A stretch of 64,000 nucleotides of DNA from contig NZ_CP036266.1 of NCBI RefSeq assembly GCF_007744075.1, positions 434,001-498,000 on the forward strand. Direction: 5' to 3'. Positions 35,001 to 44,153 of this stretch are shown one piece after another. Within the stretch, counting starts at the first letter, position 1; each line of letters opens with the position of its first letter. The notes below the pieces were generated by a model, which was given only the letters and a program-made list of their open reading frames with translations, did no database searches and was not told the origin of the DNA. The DNA comes from Gimesia chilikensis. GTDB taxonomy: Bacteria > Planctomycetota > Planctomycetia > Planctomycetales > Planctomycetaceae. Made by a program: the position numbers and the translations under genes.

Positions 35001-35915
35001 TCAACTGGCGCTGTGATCGGTTTCGAGAATTACCACCAGCCATTCGTTCTGCTTCACATAGGGGAGCGTGCGGATTCCCAGGACCACGCCGGTCTGACTG
35101 GCTTTGATGCTGGTGATTTCATCTCCCAGTGGCGAGCAGATGGTTCCCAGGGTGTCTCCTGCCTGAACGGTATCCATTAACTGGATCGCTGGTTCAAAAA
35201 AGCCCGACACGGGGGCACTGTTATGCAGTTGCAGGTGGCCACTCTGATCGCGGTTGTCTTCGATCTCGTACTGAATTGGCTGTTCGGGAACGGGTTCGTT
35301 CCGCATGCCGAGGGCAGACATCACGTGTAGACAGCCTGCGGCATAACCGGAGACGGCGGTGGCGTTGCACTGGCTGCCGCCTCCCCATTCGGCATAGATC
35401 GCAGGCACATTCGCGTCGCGGGCGGCAGACAGGGAGCGTCCTTCCAGCGTGGCGGTCGTGCCCCAGACAACGGGCAATCCGAAGGCGCGGGCCATCGTGC
35501 GTTGTGTTTCCAGGATGGCTGGATCGGAGTGCAGACAGTAGCCGGAGAAGGGGGCCAGGTCAGAAATCACGCCTCCCGTGTGCAGGTCAATCAGATAGTC
35601 GGCTGACTGAATCAGCTGCGTGGCCTGATGGGCAATCTGTTCGGTGATGGAACCGTCGGGCGCGCCGGGAAAGGTGCGGGCCAGATCCAGATCATCCGGA
35701 CCACAGCGCTGGCAGCGTTCGTATGCGGGTTGATTCAGTACCGGCACCAGCGTGACTTTGCCGCTGAATTCAGCGGGTTTGAGCAGGGTGATCAGTTTGC
35801 GAATGGCGGCCATGGGTTCGTATTCATCGCCGTGTACGCCGCCGAGGATCAGCAGATGCGGTCCGGGTTGCTGGCCTGTGATGACAGTCGATTCAATGGG
35901 GGGCAAACTCGACAT
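35001..35915 (-). CDS. Succinylglutamate desuccinylase/aspartoacylase-family hydrolase
   Basis: The 304-residue zinc hydrolase of the AstE/AspA (M14-like) family has LLILGGVHGDEYEPMAAI, where GGVHGDE provides zinc ligands His and Glu, then DLDLARTFPG and YLIDLHTGGV with the third ligand His. The C-terminal part (about 210-300) contains GFFEPAIQLMDTVQAGDTLGTI, a biotinyl-like beta domain common in the family. It deacylates an N-acyl amino acid or related molecule; substrate not determined. The start ATG 35915 avoids overlap with the parvulin gene; no strong SD is visible. Its stop lies 60 bases from the SDR start, so the two may share an operon. Confidence 0.82.
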   Translation of the reverse strand: MSSLPPIESTVITGQQPGPHLLILGGVHGDEYEPMAAIRKLITLLKPAEFSGKVTLVPVLNQPAYERCQRCGPDDLDLARTFPGAPDGSITEQIAHQATQLIQSADYLIDLHTGGVISDLAPFSGYCLHSDPAILETQRTMARAFGLPVVWGTTATLEGRSLSAARDANVPAIYAEWGGGSQCNATAVSGYAAGCLHVMSALGMRNEPVPEQPIQYEIEDNRDQSGHLQLHNSAPVSGFFEPAIQLMDTVQAGDTLGTICSPLGDEITSIKASQTGVVLGIRTLPYVKQNEWLVVILETDHSAS

Positions 35916-35961
35916 GGGGGTTACTTCAAGTGAGAGTGAGTTCGAGTGGTGAGCGCCAGGA

Positions 35962-36897
35962 TCAGGATTTTGGTTCAGTTTTCCATTCAATTTTGGCCGT
36001 GGAACGCAGCTTCTGCAGCGTTTGATCGTAGAGTTCGCGGGAGAGCGTCTGAAAGAGTTCGCCACGCACGTCTTCCAGACTGAACTGGCCAGGGTGTTTC
36101 TTATTCAACGTGATGAGGTGCATGCCAAAGGGGGATTGGAAGGGTTCACTGATTTCACCTTCTTTGAGGGGGAAGACCTGTCTGGTGAAGACCAGCGGCA
36201 TTTTTCCCCGATACGCGGAGGTGACCAGTTTGCCTCCCTCTGTTTTGCTGGGGGCCTGCGAATACTGGGCGGCAGCTTCGGCGAAGCTCAGCTTGCCGGA
36301 CTGGATCTGATTCCGCAGATCCAGCAGCTTCTGTTTCGCTTGATCGATTTCCGTTGTGGACGCGTTGGGGGAGAGTTTCAGAAGAATTTGACTGGCTTCG
36401 ACGCGGGTGCCATCCAGCTCTTCACGATGAGCGTTGAAATAAGCCTGCATTTTTTCCGGTGTGATTTCCTGTCGGGCATAGAGATTCCAGGCCAGCGGCA
36501 GGGCAATCGCAGCGCGGAGCTTTTCGGGAGTGAAGCCCATTTTCGTGAGTACCTGCTGCGGATTATCGCCTTTCTTGCGGATGAAGTTCTCGACTTTGAC
36601 GACACTTTCATCCAACTGTTTCGGCGGGACTTCGATTTTCTGCGCTTTCAGAAATTCCTGGATCAGACGTTGATTGATCAGCTGCTCCAGCAGTTGCTGA
36701 CGGAGAGCCGGCGGTGCATCGGTGATGCCACGTGAGAGCAGGGCAAATGAGAGGTCAGCCTCAGTCACCGTCTGGCCATTGACGGTCGCGAGCACCTCGT
36801 CGGCTTGTGTTGCAGCGCGAAGCGGTTGTCCTGCGGTGAGGCCCAGAAGAGCCAGGCAGAGGAGATATGTGAAAGAGTGACGGCGCGGCGATGACAT
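35962..36897 (-). CDS. Periplasmic parvulin-type peptidyl-prolyl isomerase (SurA/PrsA-like)
   Basis: The 311-residue protein has a signal peptide (LLCLALLGLTAGQPLRA), a SurA-type N-terminal helical chaperone domain (about 35-150, with ATVNGQTVTEADL) and one parvulin domain (about 155-260). The latter shows VEASQILLKL, FAEAAAQYSQAPSKTEGGKL and FPLKEGEISEPFQSPFGMHLITL. It would help outer-membrane and exported proteins fold. The start ATG 36897 follows GGAAG; the longer frame to 37008 lacks a signal sequence at its start. Adjacent to an AstE-like gene in the same direction. Confidence 0.88.
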   Translation of the reverse strand: MSSPRRHSFTYLLCLALLGLTAGQPLRAATQADEVLATVNGQTVTEADLSFALLSRGITDAPPALRQQLLEQLINQRLIQEFLKAQKIEVPPKQLDESVVKVENFIRKKGDNPQQVLTKMGFTPEKLRAAIALPLAWNLYARQEITPEKMQAYFNAHREELDGTRVEASQILLKLSPNASTTEIDQAKQKLLDLRNQIQSGKLSFAEAAAQYSQAPSKTEGGKLVTSAYRGKMPLVFTRQVFPLKEGEISEPFQSPFGMHLITLNKKHPGQFSLEDVRGELFQTLSRELYDQTLQKLRSTAKIEWKTEPKS

Positions 36898-37185
36898 CGT
36901 GATTGCTTCCTGCAAAGGGCGAAACGAACTCAGATCGAAGAAGATTCCGGAGGGGAATCGCCTTAGTGAAATGAGTGTGGTGAGGATATTATTGCATTTT
37001 CGAACCACGCTGTCAGTGTGAATCGGGCGGCGAAAATTATGAAAATCAAAGTTGGACTCCTGAAGTCAACTGTCTAAAATCAAGTCAACCTGAAGCAGCA
37101 GAGGAGCTCATTGGATTTTCCCGGCTGTGTGGGGCATTCAATTCCATACTCATTTCTTTTTTACTCTTGAACAAGGGGCCCGCGC

Positions 37186-38079
37186 ATGTGGTCAATCCTG
37201 GCTCAGAAAACGTCGACGGTTTCCGAAGATCCTGTGGCAAAGGCAAATGAACTCTGGCACACGGTCAAAACATTCCTGGCGACCCAGGGGCTGCAGTTCG
37301 CGATTAATGTGGTTGTGGCGCTGGCGATCTTTGTGGTGGGGAAATGGATTGCCAACATTTTGAGCCGGTTCTGTAATCGTCTGATGAAGCAGGCGAAGGT
37401 CGATGAGACACTGGCCCGGTTTCTGTCGAATATTGTTTACTCGATTCTGCTGGTCATCGTCGTTCTGGCGGCGCTGTCGGAATTGGGGATTAACACAACC
37501 TCTCTGGCAGCGGTTCTGGCTGCAGCCGGTTTTGCGGTGGGGATGGCCTTCCAGGGAACGTTGAGTAATTTTTCTTCGGGTGTGATGCTGATCCTGTTCA
37601 AGCCGTTTCGGGTGGGGGATTACATTGAAGCGGCCGGGACGGCGGGTGTGGTTGAGGAGATTCAGATCTTTACCACATCGATGCGCACCGGGGATAACAT
37701 TGCGATTGTTGTGCCCAACAGTCATATCACATCTGGCAACATCCGCAACTTCTCCATCAAGGAGAATCGCCGCATCGATCTAGTGATCGGGTGTGGCTAT
37801 GACGATGACCTCAAAGCGGTCAAAGCCTTTCTGGAAGAAGTCGTGAACGGGGATGAGCGGGTTCTGGCCGATCCTGCACCGGTGATTGCCGTCAATGAAC
37901 TGGCTGACAGCAGTGTCAATTTCGTCGTGCGTCCCTGGGTTAAAAATGCCGACTACTGGGCCACTCGCTGGGATCTGACCGAACGGATCAAGCTCGGCTT
38001 CGATGAGCGTGGCTTTACGATTCCTTATCCCAGCCGGGATGTGCATCTTTATAATGAGAGTGCAACCGGCGTGGAATAG
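37186..38079 (+). CDS. Small-conductance mechanosensitive channel (MscS family)
   Basis: The 297-residue protein has an amphipathic N-terminus and membrane helices near 44-65 and 85-110. The pore-lining helix TM3 carries GFAVGMAFQGTLSNFSSGVM, with the Gly/Ala packing pattern of MscS. The cytoplasmic beta domain follows with FKPFRVGDYIEAAG and IVVPNSHITSGNIRNFS, ending in a VNFVVRPWVKNADYW region. It opens on membrane tension to release solutes in hypo-osmotic shock. It stands alone; long gaps flank it. Confidence 0.94.
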   Translation: MWSILAQKTSTVSEDPVAKANELWHTVKTFLATQGLQFAINVVVALAIFVVGKWIANILSRFCNRLMKQAKVDETLARFLSNIVYSILLVIVVLAALSELGINTTSLAAVLAAAGFAVGMAFQGTLSNFSSGVMLILFKPFRVGDYIEAAGTAGVVEEIQIFTTSMRTGDNIAIVVPNSHITSGNIRNFSIKENRRIDLVIGCGYDDDLKAVKAFLEEVVNGDERVLADPAPVIAVNELADSSVNFVVRPWVKNADYWATRWDLTERIKLGFDERGFTIPYPSRDVHLYNESATGVE

Positions 38080-38857
38080 CGAGGCGATTCCGGTCCTTCC
38101 TCGGGAGCTAAGTCTGCTGCAGGGTTGGTTTTTTCATTCTGCAACTGCCCCGGAAATCAGCCGGTTTTAAAAATCAGGTCCCACTGAAGTTCCGTGGTTG
38201 ACGTAGTAAATCCGTGGTTCAGGAAATGCGGCTGAAAGCTGTCTTTCGCAGGGTCGTTTTCCGGCTTCAGTAACGAAATCGGGGGGCTGGTCCGGTCGTA
38301 ACGATTGTGGGTTCGTTATCTGACTTGGATATCCGCTTTTAATAGTTATCCCTCCACACTTCAGTTCAAACTGCATTTATATTTAATTAACCTGATAATT
38401 GGTGGAATTACTTACCTTTCTCCGAAAATTTCAATTTCTCAAGTGTTGTTGAGCGCAACTCGTTAGTTCACAAATAATACCCGGTTGATCATGTGTGGTA
38501 GATTTCAACTCAAGCAGGCCCGAGTTGTCTTCTATGTGGTCAGCCGGGTCTGTTTGTTCAGTTGTCGCACTTGGGACCCTTCCTGAGTTTTATATCTGAG
38601 ACTCCAGCTCGAAAATCCCGCAGATGAAAAAATGAATACCTTCTTTTTGGTTCGCGTTTGTAATTACGAAAAGATTCCGTATCATATAAAATTACTGCGG
38701 CAGGACGATTCAGAACCCTGCATCAAGTGCTCTCCAGGATCGCCAGTCTGATCAGAGCCGGATCTCACTTATAGTAATGATTACCGAGTGAAATTTAGAT
38801 TCATTTCGACGACCCGTCGTTGTACATTCCATTTCTTCCTTAATACGTAGAGTGACT
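38080..38857. other. Intergenic region upstream of the ROK gene
   Basis: About 780 bases without a convincing gene. A 31-codon frame at 38491 starts MCGRF but then loses similarity to SRAP proteins. The right end holds a candidate ROK promoter at 38658-38685. The stretch is AT-richer than the flanking genes. Confidence 0.5.
38658..38685 (+). promoter_or_regulatory. Candidate promoter of the ROK gene
   Basis: TTGTAA (38658-38663) and TATCAT (38680-38685) are 16 bases apart, about 170 bases upstream of the ROK start. It is a sequence match only. Confidence 0.3.
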
Positions 38858-40021
38858 ATGCAATCCCCACACCGACCGAGCTTGTTACGAAAAATGAACG
38901 TTCGTAAGGTTTTGGAAGTTATCCAGAGCCAGGGAACATTAACTCGCGCTGATGTCATGCGTTGTTCTGGAATCAGTGCTCCTACTGTTTCCAAGGCGGT
39001 AAGTGCCCTGCTGGATGCGGGGTTGCTTGAGGAACGTGAGACAGCGGAATTTTCGGTGGGTCGTCCCGGCAAGCTGTTACAGTTACCGCGATTCAGTGCC
39101 CAGGTGATTGGCGTGGTTCTGGACTGGGATTATTGTTCAATCGTGGCCTCCGGTCTGGATGGTTTTCTGCACGAAGAAAAGCTCGATCAGTTCAAAACTC
39201 CTTCGTCGTATGAAGATCTGATTAATATCATTTCCCAGAAAATCATGGACCTGGTTAAGAAGGAGGAGATTCCTGCCCTGGGTGTCGGGATCACCGTGCC
39301 TGGTCTGGTTAACAGTAATGATGGTCGCATCTTCCTCGCGTCGAACCTGCACATTGTAGACGGACAGGCACCCGCGGTAGATATTGCTGCGAAGACTAAT
39401 CTGGAATGCATCCTGGTGCAGAAATCCACCTCGTTGTGTCTCTCTGAAAAAACCTATGGTGCCGGCCAGGATCTGGAAGACTTCATCAGCCTGGACGTGA
39501 CATCCGGTTTCGGTATGGGGGCCTTTACCGGCGGCCAGCTGCTGGATGGTCAACATGGTCTGGCGGGAGAAATCGCTCACATCACCGTCGAACCCCAGGG
39601 AGGACGTGTTTGTGGTTGTGGTAACCAGGGCTGCCTGGAAACCGTCGCGACCGACATGGCTTTGACTCATTATGTTTCGAAGCGGGTTGGCAAAGAGCTC
39701 GACTTTGATGCGATCAAAGAACTCGTGAAGCAGGGCGAACTCGATATTACACCGGAACTGGATCGCACGATCGAGTTCCTGGGAATCGGGGTGGCGGCTG
39801 CGATCAACATTTTCAATCCCTCGAATATCTTCATTTCCTCGCGGCTGTTTGATCTGCAGGACGATGTCTTCAGCAGAATGTGTGAACTGGCCAAGAATCG
39901 GGCTTTGAAACCTTCTTCCAGTTCTTGCGAGATTGAACGCTCGAAAGGGAATAAGTACCTGGGCGCTGTTGCCGGGATTATTAACCATCTGGCAAACGGT
40001 CTGGGACCGCGGTTGACCTAG
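38858..40021 (+). CDS. ROK-family transcriptional regulator
   Basis: The 387-residue protein has an N-terminal winged helix-turn-helix (about 10-65, with GTLTRADVMRCSGISAPTVSKAVSAL and a GRPGK wing), then a ROK sugar-kinase-like domain. Its ATP/sugar segments are DVTSGFGMGAFTGGQLLDG and GLAGEIAHITVEPQG, and the zinc-binding motif is VCGCGNQGCLE. DNA-binding ROK proteins (NagC/Mlc/XylR) repress sugar genes and respond to a sugar. No sugar operon is adjacent, so its targets lie elsewhere or it controls itself. ATG 38858 is preferred; a GTG two codons earlier is also in frame. Confidence 0.9.
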   Translation: MQSPHRPSLLRKMNVRKVLEVIQSQGTLTRADVMRCSGISAPTVSKAVSALLDAGLLEERETAEFSVGRPGKLLQLPRFSAQVIGVVLDWDYCSIVASGLDGFLHEEKLDQFKTPSSYEDLINIISQKIMDLVKKEEIPALGVGITVPGLVNSNDGRIFLASNLHIVDGQAPAVDIAAKTNLECILVQKSTSLCLSEKTYGAGQDLEDFISLDVTSGFGMGAFTGGQLLDGQHGLAGEIAHITVEPQGGRVCGCGNQGCLETVATDMALTHYVSKRVGKELDFDAIKELVKQGELDITPELDRTIEFLGIGVAAAINIFNPSNIFISSRLFDLQDDVFSRMCELAKNRALKPSSSSCEIERSKGNKYLGAVAGIINHLANGLGPRLT

Positions 40022-40071
40022 AGTTGTGTCGAACCGCTGCGGAAGGCGCTCATCTGGAAGGGAACAGGGGT

Positions 40072-40596
40072 ATGTCACCCTCGGCAGACGATCTGGCCCG
40101 GGAAGCGATTCGCGAATTCCAGCACCTGCTCGCGCAGTCGTTACGCAAAATCCGTCATTGTCTGGGTCAGTTGAAGCAGGAGCAGATCTGGTGGCGTCCG
40201 GAGCCGGGCCTCAACAGCATCGGAAACCTGATTCTACATCTGTCCGGAAATCTCAATCAATGGGCGGTGGCCGGCATTACTGGAGCCCATGATGAGCGTC
40301 AGCGGGAAGCCGAGTTTCAGGCCGAACAGAGCCACAATCGCGACGAACTGTTGTCTCTACTGGAACAGAGCGTCGAACGTGCGAACGCGGTCTTCCAGAC
40401 GCTGTCTGCTGCTGACTTACTGGAGTCGCGGACGATCCAGGGCTTTTCCATCTCCGTGCTGGGGGCCATTGCCCATACGGTGCCTCATTTTGTCGGGCAT
40501 ACGCACCAGATCATTTATCTCACCCGGCTGCAGCTGGGGGAAACATACCAGTTCGACTGGTCCCCGGATGCAGAGCGAAACGGCGTGCCGATTTGA
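40072..40596 (+). CDS. DinB-like four-helix protein (DUF1572 type)
   Basis: The 174-residue protein has the pattern of DinB/YfiT-like four-helix bundles: IWWRPEPGLNSIGNLILHLSGNLNQWAV, with the first His, and VPHFVGHTHQIIYLTRLQLG, with the pair of His expected to bind a divalent metal. These proteins are thiol S-transferase or damage-inducible relatives; the reaction is unknown. ATG 40072 has GGAAGGGAACAGGGG upstream; a TTG at 40024 is in frame but would almost overlap the ROK gene. It starts 50 bases after that gene and may be cotranscribed. Confidence 0.75.
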   Translation: MSPSADDLAREAIREFQHLLAQSLRKIRHCLGQLKQEQIWWRPEPGLNSIGNLILHLSGNLNQWAVAGITGAHDERQREAEFQAEQSHNRDELLSLLEQSVERANAVFQTLSAADLLESRTIQGFSISVLGAIAHTVPHFVGHTHQIIYLTRLQLGETYQFDWSPDAERNGVPI

Positions 40597-40709
40597 ACCA
40601 TGCGAAAACTGATTCAGAACGTGCCCGGTTTATTTTTTGGTAACCGTTAACACGCTACAATACCTGCTGACTGTCAGTATGTTGTTATCTGATCCGGGGT
40701 AAGGTTGTC

Positions 40710-42467
40710 ATGTCTCGTAAGGCGAAACGAGCGCGAAAAAACACATCGAAACGGGAAACTGCTCAGGCTGAGAAGCGGGCTGCTGTCTCGAGTGTTCCTG
40801 CCAGCAGTCAGGAATTAGCGGAACCGTCGCCGGGGATTTCACGCCACACCTGGCTGTTTCTCTCCCTGCTGCTGATCTGGTCGTTTCTGGTTTCCTGCTT
40901 TCCGATGCGGAATATGGATATCTGGTGGCACCTGAGAACCGGAGAGCTCATTCTGGAGCGGGGGACCGTTCCTTATTTCGACTGGTTTACGTTCGTGGAC
41001 TCTGATCGGCCCTGGATCGACATGCACTGGGGCTTCCAGTTGCTGGTGACCTGGCTGTATCACTGGGGCGGCGTCAATTTACTGATCCTCAGCAAAGCCT
41101 TCTGCCTGGCGTTGACGGTCGGGCTGGGCTGGTTTGCCGGTGGTCGGTTTTTGCCCCCCTGGGGGAAAGCCTTGCTGTGGATTCTGCCGGTGATCTGTCT
41201 TTCCGGTCGTTCGGTCGTGCGTCCGGAAATGCTTTCGCTGGTCTATCTGGCAGCCTGGATGCTGGTTTTGAACCGGGCTGCGGCGCGTCCCCAACTGTTG
41301 TGGCTGATTCCGTTACTGGCGTTGCTCTGGGTCAACAGTCATGCGCTGTTTGTGCTGGGGCTGGTCGTCAGCGTATTGTGGGTGATCGATCATCTGGTGC
41401 GCGGCTGGGCGCGGGGTCGCTTTGGGCTGGAACCGGCTGCGACGGAGCTGACTGGTGTGATGTTGATTCGCATCGCCGTGCTAACGGGAATTGCCTGCTT
41501 TTTGAATCCCTATTTCGAGCAGGGAGTGCTGTTCCCCCTGACGCTGTATGAAAAGTTTTCGGTGGACCAGGCCTTCTATTCCGTACGCATCGGTGAATTC
41601 CAACCGCCCCTGGATTTTATCAGACAGCATGGACTGAAGAATTTATTTCTGGCATCACAGGTGTTACTGGGAGTGTTGACGCTGGCCAGTTTTATTCCGC
41701 TGCTGATCAACAGACGGATCAACGTGTTTCGGTTATTGGTATTTGCTGCGTTCACACACCTGGCTTTCAAGGCCTCGCGGAATACCAGCATCTTTGCGCT
41801 GATCTCGGGGATTGTACTCTGTGACAATCTTTCGGACTGGTCCCGTTTCGGGATTGCTCTGTTCGGGAAGTCGGCGTCTGACGCTGCTGAGGGAACGCGT
41901 CAGTTATCTCGCGGATCGCTGGTTTCTGCGGGGATATTTCTGTTCCTGTTTATCAGCCTGTTTACCGGGTACTGGCATGCGTGGGGTGGTGAAGGGAAAC
42001 GACTGGCGCTGGGAGAGGCGGAAGCCTGGTATGCGCATGGCGCCTCGAAGTTTGCAGGACAACCGGGGATGCCGGACCGTGCCTACATTTCCAACATGGG
42101 ACAGGCGGCGGTTTACATTTATCATAACGGGCCCGAGAAGCGGGTATTCTTTGACGGACGTCTGGAGGTCAACAGCCAGCAGACGTTTGAATGGTACGAG
42201 CAGATCAAACAGCAGATGATGCAGGGGAGTACCGACTGGGCCTATTTGCTGCAGGATGAGAAGGGCCAGCTACCCGCGGTGATTCTCGACAGTCGCTATT
42301 CCCGGAATGAAATTATGGGAATGGCTGCGAATCCGGGCTGGATGCTTGTGTTTGCCGACCAGGCGGCTGCGGTCTTCCTCGATCGACAGACTGCGGAGCG
42401 ATTGAAATTACAGCCCGCGGATCCCAGTCCCCTGGCTTATCCTCCCGGCATGAAAGTCCGCGAGTAA
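40710..42467 (+). CDS. Polytopic membrane protein, GT-C-like, unknown function
   Basis: The 585-residue protein has a Lys/Arg-rich cytoplasmic N-terminus (about 1-45), then about 10 membrane helices up to residue 430, and a soluble C-terminal domain (about 430-585). After the first helix the loop MDIWWHLRTGELILERG and FTFVDSDRPWIDMHWGFQ resembles the first external loop of GT-C-fold lipid-linked glycosyltransferases, where acidic residues are catalytic. The C-terminal domain has ISNMGQAAVYIYHNGPEKRVFFDGR. I would call it a probable glycan-assembly membrane protein; no exact family is recognised. Confidence 0.65.
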   Translation: MSRKAKRARKNTSKRETAQAEKRAAVSSVPASSQELAEPSPGISRHTWLFLSLLLIWSFLVSCFPMRNMDIWWHLRTGELILERGTVPYFDWFTFVDSDRPWIDMHWGFQLLVTWLYHWGGVNLLILSKAFCLALTVGLGWFAGGRFLPPWGKALLWILPVICLSGRSVVRPEMLSLVYLAAWMLVLNRAAARPQLLWLIPLLALLWVNSHALFVLGLVVSVLWVIDHLVRGWARGRFGLEPAATELTGVMLIRIAVLTGIACFLNPYFEQGVLFPLTLYEKFSVDQAFYSVRIGEFQPPLDFIRQHGLKNLFLASQVLLGVLTLASFIPLLINRRINVFRLLVFAAFTHLAFKASRNTSIFALISGIVLCDNLSDWSRFGIALFGKSASDAAEGTRQLSRGSLVSAGIFLFLFISLFTGYWHAWGGEGKRLALGEAEAWYAHGASKFAGQPGMPDRAYISNMGQAAVYIYHNGPEKRVFFDGRLEVNSQQTFEWYEQIKQQMMQGSTDWAYLLQDEKGQLPAVILDSRYSRNEIMGMAANPGWMLVFADQAAAVFLDRQTAERLKLQPADPSPLAYPPGMKVRE

Positions 42468-42636
42468 GCACACCTGAATACCGTCTGTTTTCTGATCCAG
42501 GAAAAACTGAGGGACGTCCGGGATGATGCTTGCAAATCAATGTCACTCAGGGGACATTAGATGAAATGAACAATTCTTTTCGTCAACAATGCTGACGCGT
42601 TGACACTCCAGAGAACCTTTACGCAGGGGAAACATC

Positions 42637-44037
42637 ATGAAATATCCGAAGATCAGCTATCAACTGATCCGCCTGGCAGCAGTCTGTCTGTTGCTGCAGG
42701 CAACTACGCTTTTATCAGCTCAGGAAGCGGAACAGAAGACGCATCAGGCGCCGCTGTCAAAGATGGAATTGCAGACCGGCGATTCCATTGTCTTCCTGGG
42801 AGACAGTATTACGCATCAGTGCCTCTACACCCAGTATGTAGAAGATTTCTTTTACACCCGTTATCCGAAAATGCGTCTGAAGTTTCATAATGCCGGCGTG
42901 GGTGGTGCCAAGGCGTGGGATGCCCTGGCTCGTTTTGACCGGGACGTCGCCGCCTATCATCCCAAGTATGTGACCGTGCTGCTGGGAATGAACGATGGCC
43001 GCTATCAGCCCTTCAATGATGAGATTTTCAAGACCTACTATGATGACATGAAAGAGCTGATCAGCAAGATTGAAGGCATTGGTGCGACTCCGATCCTGAT
43101 GACGCCGACCATGTTCGACGCCCGGGCGGCCCGCATGGGAAAACGCCCGCGGGATCCGGCTTCGGTAGAGCTGTATAACTCGGTTCTGGCGTATTATGGA
43201 ACCTGGCTGCGTGAAGTTGCTACCGAATCAGGCTTCGGTTTTGTAGACATGTACGGACCGTTGAATAACATCACGATTGCGGAACGTCAGAAAAATCCCC
43301 AGTTCACGATCATCAGAGACGCCGTGCATCCCGATGCGCCGGGACAGGTGGTGATGGCGTTTGCCCTGCTGTCCGACATGAACGTGCAACGACAGGTTTC
43401 GCGGATCACCGTCAGTAAAAAAGCCAACGGTGAGGCCACCTCGACAGCGCGAGGGGGTAAGCTGTCTGATCTGAAATATTCAGACAACGGCGTCTCCTTC
43501 ACCTGGTTGGCTGACAGCCTGCCCTGGGTGGTGCCCGCTGAGGCGAAGCTGGGTGCAGAGCTGACGAAACTGGGGCATCGGATGAGTCAGGAATCGCTAT
43601 CGATCCATGACCTGCCCCCCGGCCGGTATGAACTGTCTATCGATGGGGAAGTCGTGGGACAATACTCCAACACGACCCTGGCCCGGCATGTTGAACTGCA
43701 GGGAAATCCAAAGACGCCTCAGTACCAGCAGGCGATGCAGGTCGCGTTGTTGAATAAGGAACGCAATGACGGCCCTGTGAAAAACAAACGCAACACCTGG
43801 CGGGTGTTCCAGGCGTATGCCCGGATGAAGCGGGAACTGGACGCACAGGGAGATCAGAAGGATCAAAAAACGGTGGCAAAGCTGGCAGAGCTGGACAAAC
43901 GCCTGGCCGACCAGGATCGTGTGATCCAGGAGAGCGAAGCAGCTGCGAAAGCCCTGGAAGATAAGATCTATGAGATCAATCAGCCTGAGGCCCGGAAGTA
44001 TGTTCTGAAGAAGGTGACCGCTGCTAAGAAAAAGTAA
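42637..44037 (+). CDS. Exported SGNH/GDSL-type hydrolase
   Basis: The 466-residue protein has a signal peptide (about 1-30, AAVCLLLQATTLLSAQ) and an SGNH hydrolase domain (about 45-260). Block I is IVFLGDSITHQ with the nucleophile Ser, block II is NAGVGGAKAWD, block III is LLGMNDGRY with Asn, and block V is DAVHPDAPGQ with catalytic Asp and His. The C-terminal 200 residues (about 265-466) are coiled and charged (LAELDKRLADQDRVIQESEAAAKALEDKIY). The enzyme probably removes acyl groups from polysaccharides in the periplasm, as is common in planctomycetes. A strong terminator follows. Confidence 0.87.
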   Translation: MKYPKISYQLIRLAAVCLLLQATTLLSAQEAEQKTHQAPLSKMELQTGDSIVFLGDSITHQCLYTQYVEDFFYTRYPKMRLKFHNAGVGGAKAWDALARFDRDVAAYHPKYVTVLLGMNDGRYQPFNDEIFKTYYDDMKELISKIEGIGATPILMTPTMFDARAARMGKRPRDPASVELYNSVLAYYGTWLREVATESGFGFVDMYGPLNNITIAERQKNPQFTIIRDAVHPDAPGQVVMAFALLSDMNVQRQVSRITVSKKANGEATSTARGGKLSDLKYSDNGVSFTWLADSLPWVVPAEAKLGAELTKLGHRMSQESLSIHDLPPGRYELSIDGEVVGQYSNTTLARHVELQGNPKTPQYQQAMQVALLNKERNDGPVKNKRNTWRVFQAYARMKRELDAQGDQKDQKTVAKLAELDKRLADQDRVIQESEAAAKALEDKIYEINQPEARKYVLKKVTAAKKK

Positions 44038-44078
44038 GCGACGCTGACATCAGAACTTGATTCGAGATGTTATAAAAC

Positions 44079-44120
44079 AACAGGCAGCCCGGGTGTAAAA
44101 ACCTGGACTGCCTGTTTTAT
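44079..44120. terminator. Intrinsic terminator between convergent genes
   Basis: CAGGCAGCCCGGGT (44081-44094) pairs with ACCTGGACTGCCTG (44101-44114), 14 positions with one mismatch and one G-T pair, and A/T runs flank both sides. It probably serves both the hydrolase (+) and the antiporter (-). Confidence 0.88.
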
Positions 44121-44153
44121 TTTGCGCTGGTTGCGGTACTGGTTACCGTCTGC

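Noticed and set aside
38491..38586. 31-codon frame beginning MCGRF, like an SRAP protein
   Set aside because: Only the first residues resemble SRAP; no Asn, Glu or His motifs follow and the frame stops quickly, so it is probably chance.
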